This document shows positions 8,998 to 16,723 of a stretch of 64,000 nt of DNA, piece after piece; position 1 is the first letter of the stretch; each line of letters begins with the position of its first letter. The stretch is from Bacteroidales bacterium (lineage in GTDB: Bacteria > Bacteroidota > Bacteroidia > Bacteroidales > UBA7332): contig JAQTZA010000001.1 of the NCBI GenBank assembly GCA_028687995.1, positions 186,001 through 250,000 on the forward strand, in the 5' to 3' direction. The translations under genes were made by a program, and so were the position numbers. The notes below the pieces were generated by a model. It had not been told where the DNA came from and searched no databases. It saw nothing but the letters and a program-made list of their open reading frames with translations.

Positions 8998-10125
8998 CTA
9001 CAAAACGCCTTTGGTGGAAGGCAATTCGTAATTGAAAATATCTCGTTTTATCGCCATTTTAATAGCACGAGCCAATCCTTTGAAAATACCTTCGATTTTG
9101 TGGTGTTCATTATCTCCTGTTGCCTGAACATTCAGGTTCATTTTTGCAGCATCACTTAACGATTTGAAGAAGTGCAAGAACATCTCTGTCGGCATATCGC
9201 CTACCTTCTCGCGTTTGAAATCGGCGCTCCACACCAACCACGGGCGACCGCCAAAGTCGAGTGCAACCGTGCAGAAGCAATCGTCCATCGGCAGGGCATA
9301 TCCGTAGCGTTCGATACCACGTTTGTTGCCCAATGCCTGATAAAGCGCTTCTCCTAATGCCAAAGCTGTATCTTCGATAGTGTGGTGTTCATCGACTTGC
9401 AAATCGCCTTTCACCTTGATTGTTAGATCCATACCAGAGTGTTTGCCAATTTGCTCGAGCATGTGGTCGAAAAACGATAGTCCAGTCACGATGTTGCAAC
9501 TTCCCTTTCCATCGAGATTGATTTCGACTAGAATATCGGTCTCTTTGGTGGTGCGCTGTACGCGGGCGCGGCGCTCACCAGCAAACAGAAACTCCGCAAT
9601 CTGATCCCAATCGGTAGAAACCAGTGCACAGACTTCTTTCAAATTATTTTCGGATAATAATTGCTCAGCCGTTTCCGCATCTTGCATAAAAATGGCTTTG
9701 CAACCCAAATTCTGCGCCAACATCACATCTGTAATGCGATCGCCAATCACAAAACAAGCGGGTAAATCGTATTCGCCTGTAAGGTATTTCGGAAACATCC
9801 CAATGCCTGGTTTGCGGGTAGGTTGATTTTCATGAGGAAAAGTTTTATCAATGAGTACATCACTGAAAGTCACACCCTCATTGGCAAACGCCTTCAGCAT
9901 CGCAATGTGTGGCGGATGAAACGTGTGCTCGGGAAACGATTCTGTTCCCAACCCATCTTGATTGGTCACCATCACCAATTCAAAATCGAGGTTTTTCTCG
10001 ATAAAATAGAGGTTTCGAAACACCTTTGGATAAAACTCCAATTTTTCGAGACTATCTAATTGATAATCAACCGGTGGTTCGATCACCAGCGTTCCATCAC
10101 GGTCTATAAAGAGGGCTTTTTTCAT
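8998..10125 (-). CDS. hisB: Bifunctional histidinol-phosphatase / imidazoleglycerol-phosphate dehydratase HisB
   Basis: A 375-residue bifunctional enzyme for two steps of histidine synthesis. The N-terminal HAD phosphatase domain has the catalytic FIDRDGT motif with D8 and D10 and continues to about residue 165. The dehydratase domain (about 180-375) carries the two metal-binding repeats, [17 protein letters not shown] and [16 protein letters not shown]. The start MKKALFID at 10125 is preferred over an upstream TTG at 10134. It is the last his gene of the operon here; an ATPase gene separates it from hisC by about 1.5 kb. hisH, hisA, hisF and hisI are not in the window. Confidence 0.95.
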   Translation of the reverse strand: MKKALFIDRDGTLVIEPPVDYQLDSLEKLEFYPKVFRNLYFIEKNLDFELVMVTNQDGLGTESFPEHTFHPPHIAMLKAFANEGVTFSDVLIDKTFPHENQPTRKPGIGMFPKYLTGEYDLPACFVIGDRITDVMLAQNLGCKAIFMQDAETAEQLLSENNLKEVCALVSTDWDQIAEFLFAGERRARVQRTTKETDILVEINLDGKGSCNIVTGLSFFDHMLEQIGKHSGMDLTIKVKGDLQVDEHHTIEDTALALGEALYQALGNKRGIERYGYALPMDDCFCTVALDFGGRPWLVWSADFKREKVGDMPTEMFLHFFKSLSDAAKMNLNVQATGDNEHHKIEGIFKGLARAIKMAIKRDIFNYELPSTKGVL

Positions 10126-10149
10126 ATTCTTCAATGTTGTTTTTATCGG

Positions 10150-11418
10150 TTATTCTGCACACAACCAATCAATTACCGAACTGATTTTTATCATTTGCTC
10201 ATCTACTACAAAATCACGGGTTTCATTTAGTGTAAGAAGGGTCAATTTAGTACAATTCAACTCTTTGCAACCTCTAATCAGCGCATTAATTTCTCGATTA
10301 AAGGTTCTTGGCGCAGAGATATCAACAGAAACCTGAATCAACTCCTTCACCTGATTGCCTTGACAAACTACAAAGTCTATCTCATAATGGCTTCGAAAAT
10401 AATATACATCGTACAGGTTTGATTTCTTTCTGCGCAAAAGCTCTACATACACGATATTTTCGAGTTTCCATCCAAAATTCTGACCTGACAAATTACCTTC
10501 TCTTAACGAAACTAAAGCAGTATCAATCACATAAAGCTTTTCATTGTGAATTCGCTCCTTGCGCTTGAAAGAAAATTTATTCACACCAAGGAGCAAATAT
10601 GCTTGTTTGAGATATCCCACATAGTTTTCAACTGTATGCGATGATCCGAAGGCAAACCTCTCGGCCAAATCTTTATAATTGACTTCTTGTGCAAAATTGA
10701 CGGTCAGGTGATTGGCTAATTTATGCAAAGCTTCTTCAAAACGCACTTTAAAGCGTTGTTGAATATCTCTTTTTATGATGGAATCGAAGAGATTTTGGAT
10801 ATAGCTCCGACTATTCTTCACTTCAAACAACTCAGGGAAACCACCTTTCTCCAAATATTCTTCAAACGCTGCTTTTTTGAAAGCAATTCCTTTTGTAGAA
10901 ACGAGGTTGGCATTAATATTTTTGTATTGCAAATATTCTGAAAAAGAGAATGGGAACAGCTCAATTTGGTTATATCTACCAGTCAAATGCGTGCTTAATT
11001 CACTACTGAGCAGTTTTGCATTCGATCCGGTGATTACCAATCTGATTTTTTGCCTCAATAATCTATTTACAAATAGAAACCATTCATTTATATTTTGAAT
11101 TTCATCCAGAAAAAGGCAGTTAAAATCGCCATAAACCATATACAGGGCTTCCAAAAGCCTGTTCAAATCCTCCGATCGCAATTTACTTAGTCGCTCATCA
11201 TCAAAATTCACATAGGCATAATCTATTTGCTTCTCTTTCAGAATTTTGTGGCACAAAGTGGATTTGCCACAGCGACGTACTCCAATAACAATTTGCGCCA
11301 ACGGACTCTCCAATTCAAACAGTTGCTCTTCAGCCCTATGACAGAGCTTGCTGAGATCAATTGCCTGCACCTCTGCTCGCTGATCTGTTACAATTTGCGA
11401 TAAATTATTGATATCCAT
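10150..11418 (-). CDS. AAA family ATPase with DUF4143 domain
   Basis: A 422-residue ATPase. Walker A is GVRRCGKST (46-54), Walker B is LFLDEIQ (102-108), a sensor-like ITGSNAKLL follows, and the C-terminal half (about 220-400) matches DUF4143, which has a winged-helix and a nuclease-like fold. Proteins of this group are common, mobile and poorly understood in Bacteroidota; a role as toxin, regulator or defence ATPase has not been settled. It lies between hisC and hisB in the same orientation, 24 bases from hisB, and is preceded by a 246-base region with three copies of a 15-base repeat. It looks like an insertion into the his operon (inference). No transposase or terminal repeat was found. 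Confidence 0.85.
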   Translation of the reverse strand: MDINNLSQIVTDQRAEVQAIDLSKLCHRAEEQLFELESPLAQIVIGVRRCGKSTLCHKILKEKQIDYAYVNFDDERLSKLRSEDLNRLLEALYMVYGDFNCLFLDEIQNINEWFLFVNRLLRQKIRLVITGSNAKLLSSELSTHLTGRYNQIELFPFSFSEYLQYKNINANLVSTKGIAFKKAAFEEYLEKGGFPELFEVKNSRSYIQNLFDSIIKRDIQQRFKVRFEEALHKLANHLTVNFAQEVNYKDLAERFAFGSSHTVENYVGYLKQAYLLLGVNKFSFKRKERIHNEKLYVIDTALVSLREGNLSGQNFGWKLENIVYVELLRRKKSNLYDVYYFRSHYEIDFVVCQGNQVKELIQVSVDISAPRTFNREINALIRGCKELNCTKLTLLTLNETRDFVVDEQMIKISSVIDWLCAE

Positions 11419-11466
11419 CTACTTCTACTACATTTAGACAATGCAAATATAGTGATTATCCTACAC

Positions 11467-11546
11467 AAACTGCACTATTTACAAAGTTTTCCACTTTCAA
11501 ACTGCACTATTTTAAAAGTTTTTTTAATTTCAAACTGCACTATTTT
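11467..11546 (-). repeat. Three spaced direct repeats upstream of the AAA/DUF4143 gene
   Basis: The motif AAACTGCACTATTT (plus strand) occurs at 11467, 11499 and 11532, that is every 32-33 bases or about three helical turns. The array starts about 50 bases upstream of the ATPase start. Regular phasing on one face of the helix suggests a binding array for a protein, possibly the ATPase itself (inference). The spacers share only AT-richness. Confidence 0.7.
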
Positions 11547-11664
11547 AGTTAAATAATTAACATAACAAATAATCCGATGTTGTCAAAAATACAATTAGTG
11601 ATTACATAACAAATAAAAAACAGGCTCGTTTTGATGTTTGATTTTTCAATCTCACAATTTTTCG

Positions 11665-12696
11665 TCAACCAATCTTCTTTAGTGCATCCAACAGCGTCTT
11701 GTTCTCTTCCGCAGTGCCCACCGTGATGCGGAGGCAACCTAAACAGAGCGAAACAGTATTCCGATTGCGAACAATAATTCCCAAATCGACCAAATATTGG
11801 TAAACAGCATTTGCGTCGGGTACTTTCACCAACAAGAAATTGGCATCCGTAGGGAATATTTTCTCAACAAAAGGAAGTGTTTGAAGTTCGTTGCTCAACT
11901 GCGTACGCTGAACCAGAAGCATCTCCACCCAATCGTTTTTTCGTACCTCAAGATCGAGGTTCTCGCTCACGAAATTTTGCGTCAGTATATTGATGTTGTA
12001 TGGATATTTCACTTTGTTGAAATAGGAGATAATCTCTTCGGAAGCAAACGCCATTCCGCAACGAACAGAAGCCAATCCCCATGCTTTGGAGAATGTTTGT
12101 AATACAACTATGTTCGAATATTTATCCAAATCTGCCAACCAAGATTCTTCGGAGGAAAAATCGACATACGCCTCGTCAATCACCACAATGCCTCCAAAAC
12201 CATTGACAATCTTCAACATTTCGCTACGATTCAATAAATTTCCGGTCGGATTGTTTGGCGAGCAAAGGAAGATAATCTTCGTATTCGCATCTACTGCATC
12301 CAACACGCGTTGCGCATCTAGCGAATAGTCTGCATTGAGCAAAACCTTGCGATACTCTACATTGTTGACATCGGCGCACACTTGGTACATTCCGTAACTT
12401 GGGTCAATCGCCACAATGTTATCCACTTGAGGCTCACAAAAGATGCGCACTACTAGATCAATCGGTTCGTCGCTTCCGTTGCCAAGCATAATTTGCTCAG
12501 ATCGTACACTTTTCATTTGAGAAATCTTTTCCTTCAACGCCCATTGCATCGGGTCTGGATAACGATTGTACGGTGCATTCATCGGATTCTCGTTTGCATC
12601 GAGATAAACCGACGCCTCGCCTTTAAATTCATCTCGTGCACACGAGTAAGGATTTAGTTGTAGTATGTTTGGACGAACAAGTTTTGCTAAATTCAT
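11665..12696 (-). CDS. hisC: Histidinol-phosphate aminotransferase HisC
   Basis: A 343-residue PLP enzyme of fold type I that transaminates imidazole acetol phosphate to histidinol phosphate. The N-terminal [10 protein letters not shown] and LDANENP motifs are typical, CSPNNPTGN and VIDEAYVDF mark the cofactor pocket, and the PLP lysine is in [14 protein letters not shown] (around residue 203). The length fits the family. It follows hisD after a 117-base junction that holds a pair of C-rich palindromes and is followed by the inserted ATPase gene. Confidence 0.95.
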   Translation of the reverse strand: MNLAKLVRPNILQLNPYSCARDEFKGEASVYLDANENPMNAPYNRYPDPMQWALKEKISQMKSVRSEQIMLGNGSDEPIDLVVRIFCEPQVDNIVAIDPSYGMYQVCADVNNVEYRKVLLNADYSLDAQRVLDAVDANTKIIFLCSPNNPTGNLLNRSEMLKIVNGFGGIVVIDEAYVDFSSEESWLADLDKYSNIVVLQTFSKAWGLASVRCGMAFASEEIISYFNKVKYPYNINILTQNFVSENLDLEVRKNDWVEMLLVQRTQLSNELQTLPFVEKIFPTDANFLLVKVPDANAVYQYLVDLGIIVRNRNTVSLCLGCLRITVGTAEENKTLLDALKKIG

Positions 12697-12701
12697 AATT
12701 A

Positions 12702-12812
12702 CCTCTCCCCTAACCCCTCTCCCAAAGAGAGGGGAAAAGTTACAGTTTTATGTTAATAATCATTTTCTTTGTTTCGCTCTTAAGCCCCTCCTTAGGAGGG
12801 GTTGGGGAGGGA
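12702..12812. repeat. Inverted pair of C-rich palindromes in the hisD-hisC junction
   Basis: Copy one (12702-12735) has a CCCCTCTC/GAGAGGGG stem preceded by CCTCTCCCCTAA. Copy two (12784-12812) has a CCCCTCC/GGAGGGG stem followed by TTGGGGAGGG, and is the same element in the opposite orientation. The 48 bases between them are AT-rich. The pair fills almost the whole junction. The layout resembles the paired, inverted REP sequences of a REPIN. Confidence 0.75.
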
Positions 12813-12813
12813 T

Positions 12814-14088
12814 TTATTTCAATCGAATAGTCACCGCATTCTTATGTGCCTCCAGCAATTCGGCTGCAGCCATGGTTTCGATGACAGGACCTAGTTGCTG
12901 CAATCCTTCTTTGGTTATCTCTTGAAATGTGATTTTCTTGATAAAACTATCCAGATTCACACCACTGTAGGCTTTTGCATAACCGTTTGTAGGCAATGTA
13001 TGATTGGTTCCAGAAGCATAATCACCAGCGCTTTCGGGGGTGTAATGCCCCATAAAGACAGAACCAGCATTGATAATCTGTTCCGATAGTTCTCGGTAAT
13101 TTTCTGTCTCAATAATCAAGTGTTCGGGAGCATATTGGTTGGTGATGCGAATCACTTCGTCCCAATCTTTCACCACAATGATTTTACTGTGATTGATTGA
13201 TTTCTCTGCCAGCTCACGACGCGGAAGTAACGCCAGTTGTGCTTCAATTTCGGCAACAATCGCATCCACAATCGTTTCGTCGCACGTTACCAAAATAGAC
13301 TGACTATCAGCTCCATGCTCTGCCTGTGAAAGGAAATCCGATGCCACAAACGCAGGATTAGCTGATTTGTCGGCAATAACCTGCACTTCCGACGGACCGG
13401 CAGGCATGTCTATTGCCACCTCTTTGAGGCTCACCAATTGCTTGGCTGCAGTCACATATTGGTTTCCGGGTCCAAATATCTTATAGGTTTTCGGCACACT
13501 TTGCGTACCATAAGCCATTGCTCCAATCGCCTGAATACCTCCAATTTTGAAAACCTTGCTCACTCCAGCTGATTTGGCAGCAAAAAGTATTGCGGGGTGA
13601 ATTTTGCCTTCACGGTTCGGAGGTGTGCAAAGCACAATCTCGCTACAACCGGCAATACGAGCAGGAACGGACAACATCAAAACAGTTGAAAAGAGCGGTG
13701 CCGTACCTCCAGGAATGTAGAGGCCGACCTTTTCGATCGCTACAGCCTTTTGCCAACAAGTAACGCCGCTCATGGTGGTTACCTTTTTGCCTTCGAAGCG
13801 TTGCGATTCGTGAAAGGTTTCGATGTTGCGCAAAGCCACCAAAATCGCCGATTTCAATTCATCGGAAATCAACGATTGAGCCTCTGCCATTTCTGATTCC
13901 GAAACCTGCAACGCGTCGAGTTCAACTTTGTCGAATTTCAGCTCGTACTCTCTGACAGCCTCGTCACCTCGGATACGAATATCGTCAAGCACTCGTTGCA
14001 CCGTTCCAAACAGCGATGTAGTGTCCATCGCAGGACGAGTCAACAACGATTGCCATTCAGATTCGGAAGGATATTTTATTATTTTCAT
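12814..14088 (-). CDS. hisD: Histidinol dehydrogenase HisD
   Basis: A 424-residue zinc enzyme that oxidises histidinol to histidine in two NAD steps. Visible features are [37 protein letters not shown], the [11 protein letters not shown] zinc and substrate site, APEHLI and the [16 protein letters not shown] segment. The start [12 protein letters not shown] at 14088 was chosen. The open frame runs 25 residues further, but that extension translates one of the C-rich palindromes and is not conserved-looking. It lies between hisG and hisC, in the usual Bacteroidales hisGDCB order. Confidence 0.95.
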   Translation of the reverse strand: MKIIKYPSESEWQSLLTRPAMDTTSLFGTVQRVLDDIRIRGDEAVREYELKFDKVELDALQVSESEMAEAQSLISDELKSAILVALRNIETFHESQRFEGKKVTTMSGVTCWQKAVAIEKVGLYIPGGTAPLFSTVLMLSVPARIAGCSEIVLCTPPNREGKIHPAILFAAKSAGVSKVFKIGGIQAIGAMAYGTQSVPKTYKIFGPGNQYVTAAKQLVSLKEVAIDMPAGPSEVQVIADKSANPAFVASDFLSQAEHGADSQSILVTCDETIVDAIVAEIEAQLALLPRRELAEKSINHSKIIVVKDWDEVIRITNQYAPEHLIIETENYRELSEQIINAGSVFMGHYTPESAGDYASGTNHTLPTNGYAKAYSGVNLDSFIKKITFQEITKEGLQQLGPVIETMAAAELLEAHKNAVTIRLK

Positions 14089-14095
14089 AATTAAA

Positions 14096-14204
14096 CCTCC
14101 CCCGACCCCTCCCAAGGAGGGGAGAAAGAGTTCATTTTTCATTATTATACTGTTTGAAAGCACTGTCTTAGCCCCCTCCCCTTGGGGGAGGGCTGGGGTG
14201 GGGT
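14096..14204. repeat. Inverted pair of C-rich palindromes in the hisG-hisD junction
   Basis: Copy one (14096-14124) has a CCCCTCC/GGAGGGG stem preceded by CCTCCCCCGA. Copy two (14171-14204) has a CCCTCCCC/GGGGAGGG stem followed by CTGGGGTGGGG, in the opposite orientation. They are 46 bases apart, nearly the same as the hisD-hisC pair, and the AT-rich cores differ in sequence. Confidence 0.75.
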
Positions 14205-15056
14205 CTAAAGAATCATCTTCTCAATCGGCACAACCAAGATGCCCTCTGCACCAAGTTTTTTGATTTTGTTGATGATGGACCAGAAGTTTTTGTCGTCGAT
14301 CACAGAATGTACCGAACTCCAACCCTCTTCTGCTAACGAAATGATGGTCGGGCTTTTCATCCCCGGAAGAATACTGATAATTTCCGCCAAATTTTCGTTA
14401 GGCGCATTAAGCAGAATGTATTTTTTGCCTTCCGCTTTTTGAACCGAGTCGAAACGGAACATCAATTCGTCGAGAATCTCTTTTTTCTCATCAGAAAGTG
14501 CACTATGACCAATCAGAACCGCTTCTGATTGCATCACCACTTCTACCTCTTTCAAATGGTTGCTCACCAATGTGCTGCCAGAGCTCACGATATCGAAAAT
14601 GGCATCTGACAACCCAATACCGGGAGCAACTTCTACAGAACCGGAAATGACGTGAATCTCAGACTTAATCTTATTTTCATTCAAGAAATTCTGAAGAATA
14701 ACAGGGTAAGAGGTTGCAATCTTCTTACCATCAAACCATTTTATTCCCTGATAGTCAGCCTCTTTCGGAATCGCTAAAGATATGCGGCATTTACTAAAAC
14801 CGAGACGTTTCACTATTTGTGCATCTTGCTCTTTTTCTACAAACTCGTTCTCGCCCACAATGCCCACATCGGCCACACCCGAAGCTACAGCTTGAGGAAT
14901 ATCGTCATCGCGGAGGAACAATACTTCAATCGGGAAGTTACGCGAAGGAATAAGCAATGTGCGCTTGGCGTTCGACAATTTGATACCTGCTTCGGTCATC
15001 AATTCCATTGTCTCTTCGAAAAGTCGGCCTTTGGCCTGAACAGCAATTCGTAACAT
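14205..15056 (-). CDS. hisG: ATP phosphoribosyltransferase HisG, long form
   Basis: A 283-residue first enzyme of histidine synthesis, condensing ATP with PRPP. The N-terminal LRIAVQAKGRLFEETMELM and the GVADVGIVGENEF segment belong to the catalytic domains, and DIVSSGSTLVSNHL contains the PRPP-binding region. The last 75 residues form the ACT-like regulatory domain of the long, HisZ-independent form, consistent with feedback inhibition by histidine. It is the first structural gene of the operon, downstream of a histidine-rich leader peptide and an attenuator. Confidence 0.95.
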   Translation of the reverse strand: MLRIAVQAKGRLFEETMELMTEAGIKLSNAKRTLLIPSRNFPIEVLFLRDDDIPQAVASGVADVGIVGENEFVEKEQDAQIVKRLGFSKCRISLAIPKEADYQGIKWFDGKKIATSYPVILQNFLNENKIKSEIHVISGSVEVAPGIGLSDAIFDIVSSGSTLVSNHLKEVEVVMQSEAVLIGHSALSDEKKEILDELMFRFDSVQKAEGKKYILLNAPNENLAEIISILPGMKSPTIISLAEEGWSSVHSVIDDKNFWSIINKIKKLGAEGILVVPIEKMIL

Positions 15057-15112
15057 AAAGATTAATTATAAGTTGTACGTAATACGTTATACGTAAATTG
15101 AAAATTCAGATT

Positions 15113-15146
15113 AAAACAAAAAAGGCTCACCCGTTACGGTAAGCCT
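15113..15146 (-). terminator. his operon attenuator terminator
   Basis: On the minus strand AGGCTTACC pairs with GGGTGAGCCT (one G-T wobble) around a short loop, followed by six T residues. It lies between the leader peptide and hisG, about 55 bases before the hisG start. Confidence 0.85.
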
Positions 15147-15192
15147 CTGTATTCTTATATGGTTTTTTATACATAACAAAAACAGCCCACCG
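15137..15192 (-). promoter_or_regulatory. Antiterminator pairing of the his attenuator
   Basis: The minus-strand segment CGGTGGGCT (15192 to 15184), which starts five bases after the leader stop codon, can pair with AGGCTTACCG (15146 to 15137), the 5' arm of the terminator, through nine pairs including three wobbles. Formation of one structure excludes the other, as in classical amino-acid attenuation. Confidence 0.7.
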
Positions 15193-15196
15193 AGTA

Positions 15197-15244
15197 TTAC
15201 TGAAGGAAATGGTGATGACCGTGATGTGATGTGTAAAGTTTCAT
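15197..15244 (-). CDS. hisL: Histidine-rich his operon leader peptide
   Basis: A 15-codon open frame read on the minus strand as MKLYTSHHGHHHFLQ and stop. Five of six consecutive residues (7-12) are histidine. It starts 18 bases after an exact TATATTTG -7 box and ends 50 bases before the attenuator terminator. When charged tRNA-His is scarce, a ribosome stalled on the His codons would leave the segment after the stop codon free to form the antiterminator. A ribosome that reaches the stop would cover that segment and allow termination. It is too short for automated gene calls. The regulation is inferred from layout; the reading frame and the hairpins are directly visible. Confidence 0.88.
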   Translation of the reverse strand: MKLYTSHHGHHHFLQ

Positions 15245-15261
15245 TTCTTGCAAATTTTCTG

Positions 15262-15269
15262 CAAATATA
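15262..15269 (-). promoter_or_regulatory. -7 box of the his operon
   Basis: Minus-strand TATATTTG, an exact TAnnTTTG match, just upstream of the leader peptide. No clear -33 TTG was found at the usual distance. Confidence 0.55.
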
Positions 15270-15397
15270 AATGAATTAATTGAATTATAATAGCTTTGAC
15301 TGTGAATTTATCAGTTTGAGAAACTGTTTTGGTTTAATAATATCCTACTACACTATAATGAACTTCGCCGCACACTTTTTTGTTGAAATAATTCATC

Positions 15398-15405
15398 TAA
15401 CTTTG
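15398..15405 (+). promoter_or_regulatory. -7 box for the TerC-family gene
   Basis: TAACTTTG, a TAnnTTTG match, 27 bases before the ATG. Confidence 0.4.
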
Positions 15406-15431
15406 TACCTCTAAACAGAAATAATTAATTT

Positions 15432-16439
15432 ATGGACTTACATTTAGTTTTTACTTACTCATTTTGGGCAATATTTGCCATAGCCTTTCTAATTGATTTC
15501 AGCCAAACAGGTGTTGGCAACAAAACGATGAGTGTTAAAAGTGCTATAAGCTGGACTTTCTTTTGGATATTGATTGCGCTCGCTTATGATGCGTGTATCT
15601 ATGCTTTTTACCCACAAAATGATTTCACAACCGTATCTACTGCTCATACGATGGGATTAAAATTCTTATCTGGGTTTCTAATGGAGAAATCGCTTTCGGT
15701 CGATAATCTGTTTGTGTTCATTGTCATTTTCTCTTCAATGGGGATAGTTGAAAACAAACAGGCCAAACTATTAAAGTTGGGAATTTTACTTTCAATCGTA
15801 TTGCGGATTATCTTTATATTAGCCGGGATGAGTTTAGTGAATCAATTTGAATGGCTATTCTACGTATTCGGAGGAATATTGGTTTTTACTGCTGTCAAGA
15901 TGCTAGTGAAAAAAGAGGATCTCGAAGAGATACATCCCGAGCAAAATATACTTTACAAATGGACATCTAAGTTTTTTCCTATCGATGCTCATTCAGATAA
16001 ATTCTTTCTGAAAAAAGATGGAAAAATTTATGTTAGCTATATGTTTCTTACCCTTATGGTAATCGCCTCAACAGATGTTTTGTTTGCTGTAGATTCGATT
16101 CCAGCAATCATTGGTATTATTCGTGAAGGAGCAGATGGAATTTTAACGATTGAGCAAGAAAATTTCATTGCTATCTCTTCGAATATGTTTGCTGTTATGG
16201 GATTGGCATCGCTCTATTTTGCGCTCAAGAGTATTATGAATTCATTCCATTATCTAAAAGTGGGTGTAGCATTTATTCTTGCGTTTATCGGGTTCAAAAT
16301 GTTGGTGGCTGATGCTCCAGTTTTCCACGATGTATTTGAAAAATATCAATGGTTATCATTTGCTGTAATTGTTTCTGCAATATTAGTATCCATTCTTGCA
16401 TCAGTAATAAAAAATAGAAGAGAGGAGAAGAGAGCTTAA
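15432..16439 (+). CDS. TerC/Alx-family integral membrane protein
   Basis: A 335-residue protein with about eight or nine membrane helices. Two family hallmarks are present: the LMEKSLSVDNLFVFIVIF segment and the acidic STDVLFAVDSIPAIIGI segment, whose acidic residues are thought to bind metal. Related proteins (Alx, MeeF, TerC) export manganese or other metals, and some are pH- or metal-riboswitch controlled. No such riboswitch was recognised in the upstream region. It stands alone between its own promoter and a strong terminator, so it is probably monocistronic. Confidence 0.88.
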   Translation: MDLHLVFTYSFWAIFAIAFLIDFSQTGVGNKTMSVKSAISWTFFWILIALAYDACIYAFYPQNDFTTVSTAHTMGLKFLSGFLMEKSLSVDNLFVFIVIFSSMGIVENKQAKLLKLGILLSIVLRIIFILAGMSLVNQFEWLFYVFGGILVFTAVKMLVKKEDLEEIHPEQNILYKWTSKFFPIDAHSDKFFLKKDGKIYVSYMFLTLMVIASTDVLFAVDSIPAIIGIIREGADGILTIEQENFIAISSNMFAVMGLASLYFALKSIMNSFHYLKVGVAFILAFIGFKMLVADAPVFHDVFEKYQWLSFAVIVSAILVSILASVIKNRREEKRA

Positions 16440-16463
16440 TTTATATTCGTCATATTCCAGAAG

Positions 16464-16506
16464 AACAAGAAGAGGCAGAGTCACATTTGCCTCTTCTTGT
16501 TTTAAA
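16464..16506 (+). terminator. Terminator after the TerC-family gene
   Basis: A 14-base perfect stem (AACAAGAAGAGGCA with TGCCTCTTCTTGTT) around a ten-base loop, followed by TTT. Confidence 0.8.
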
Positions 16507-16723
16507 TCGACAGTTTCTTAAGCATATTAATAATAAAACGATATTTGCCAATAGATATTACTTACATTCCATCACACTTGAATTTCTGACAAAAAACATC
16601 AATTTTGCGATAACAATCACACTTTTTCTAAGAATCATTCTAAGTTATTCGAAAAATTACTACATTTAACCGCCTTAAATTTTCAATGGTTAAATCTAAA
16701 TTAATAACCCAAAATCAGACACT

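Noticed and set aside
11467..11546. CRISPR array
   Set aside because: Three short repeats of about 15 bases with 17-18 base AT-rich spacers are too small and no cas gene is present.
14089..14163. 25-residue N-terminal extension of HisD
   Set aside because: It translates one arm of the C-rich palindrome (LPSLGGVGGG) and adds nothing seen in HisD proteins.
15057..15431. tRNA or riboswitch upstream of hisG or the TerC-family gene
   Set aside because: No cloverleaf or known riboswitch core was seen; the structure on the minus strand is explained by the leader peptide and attenuator.
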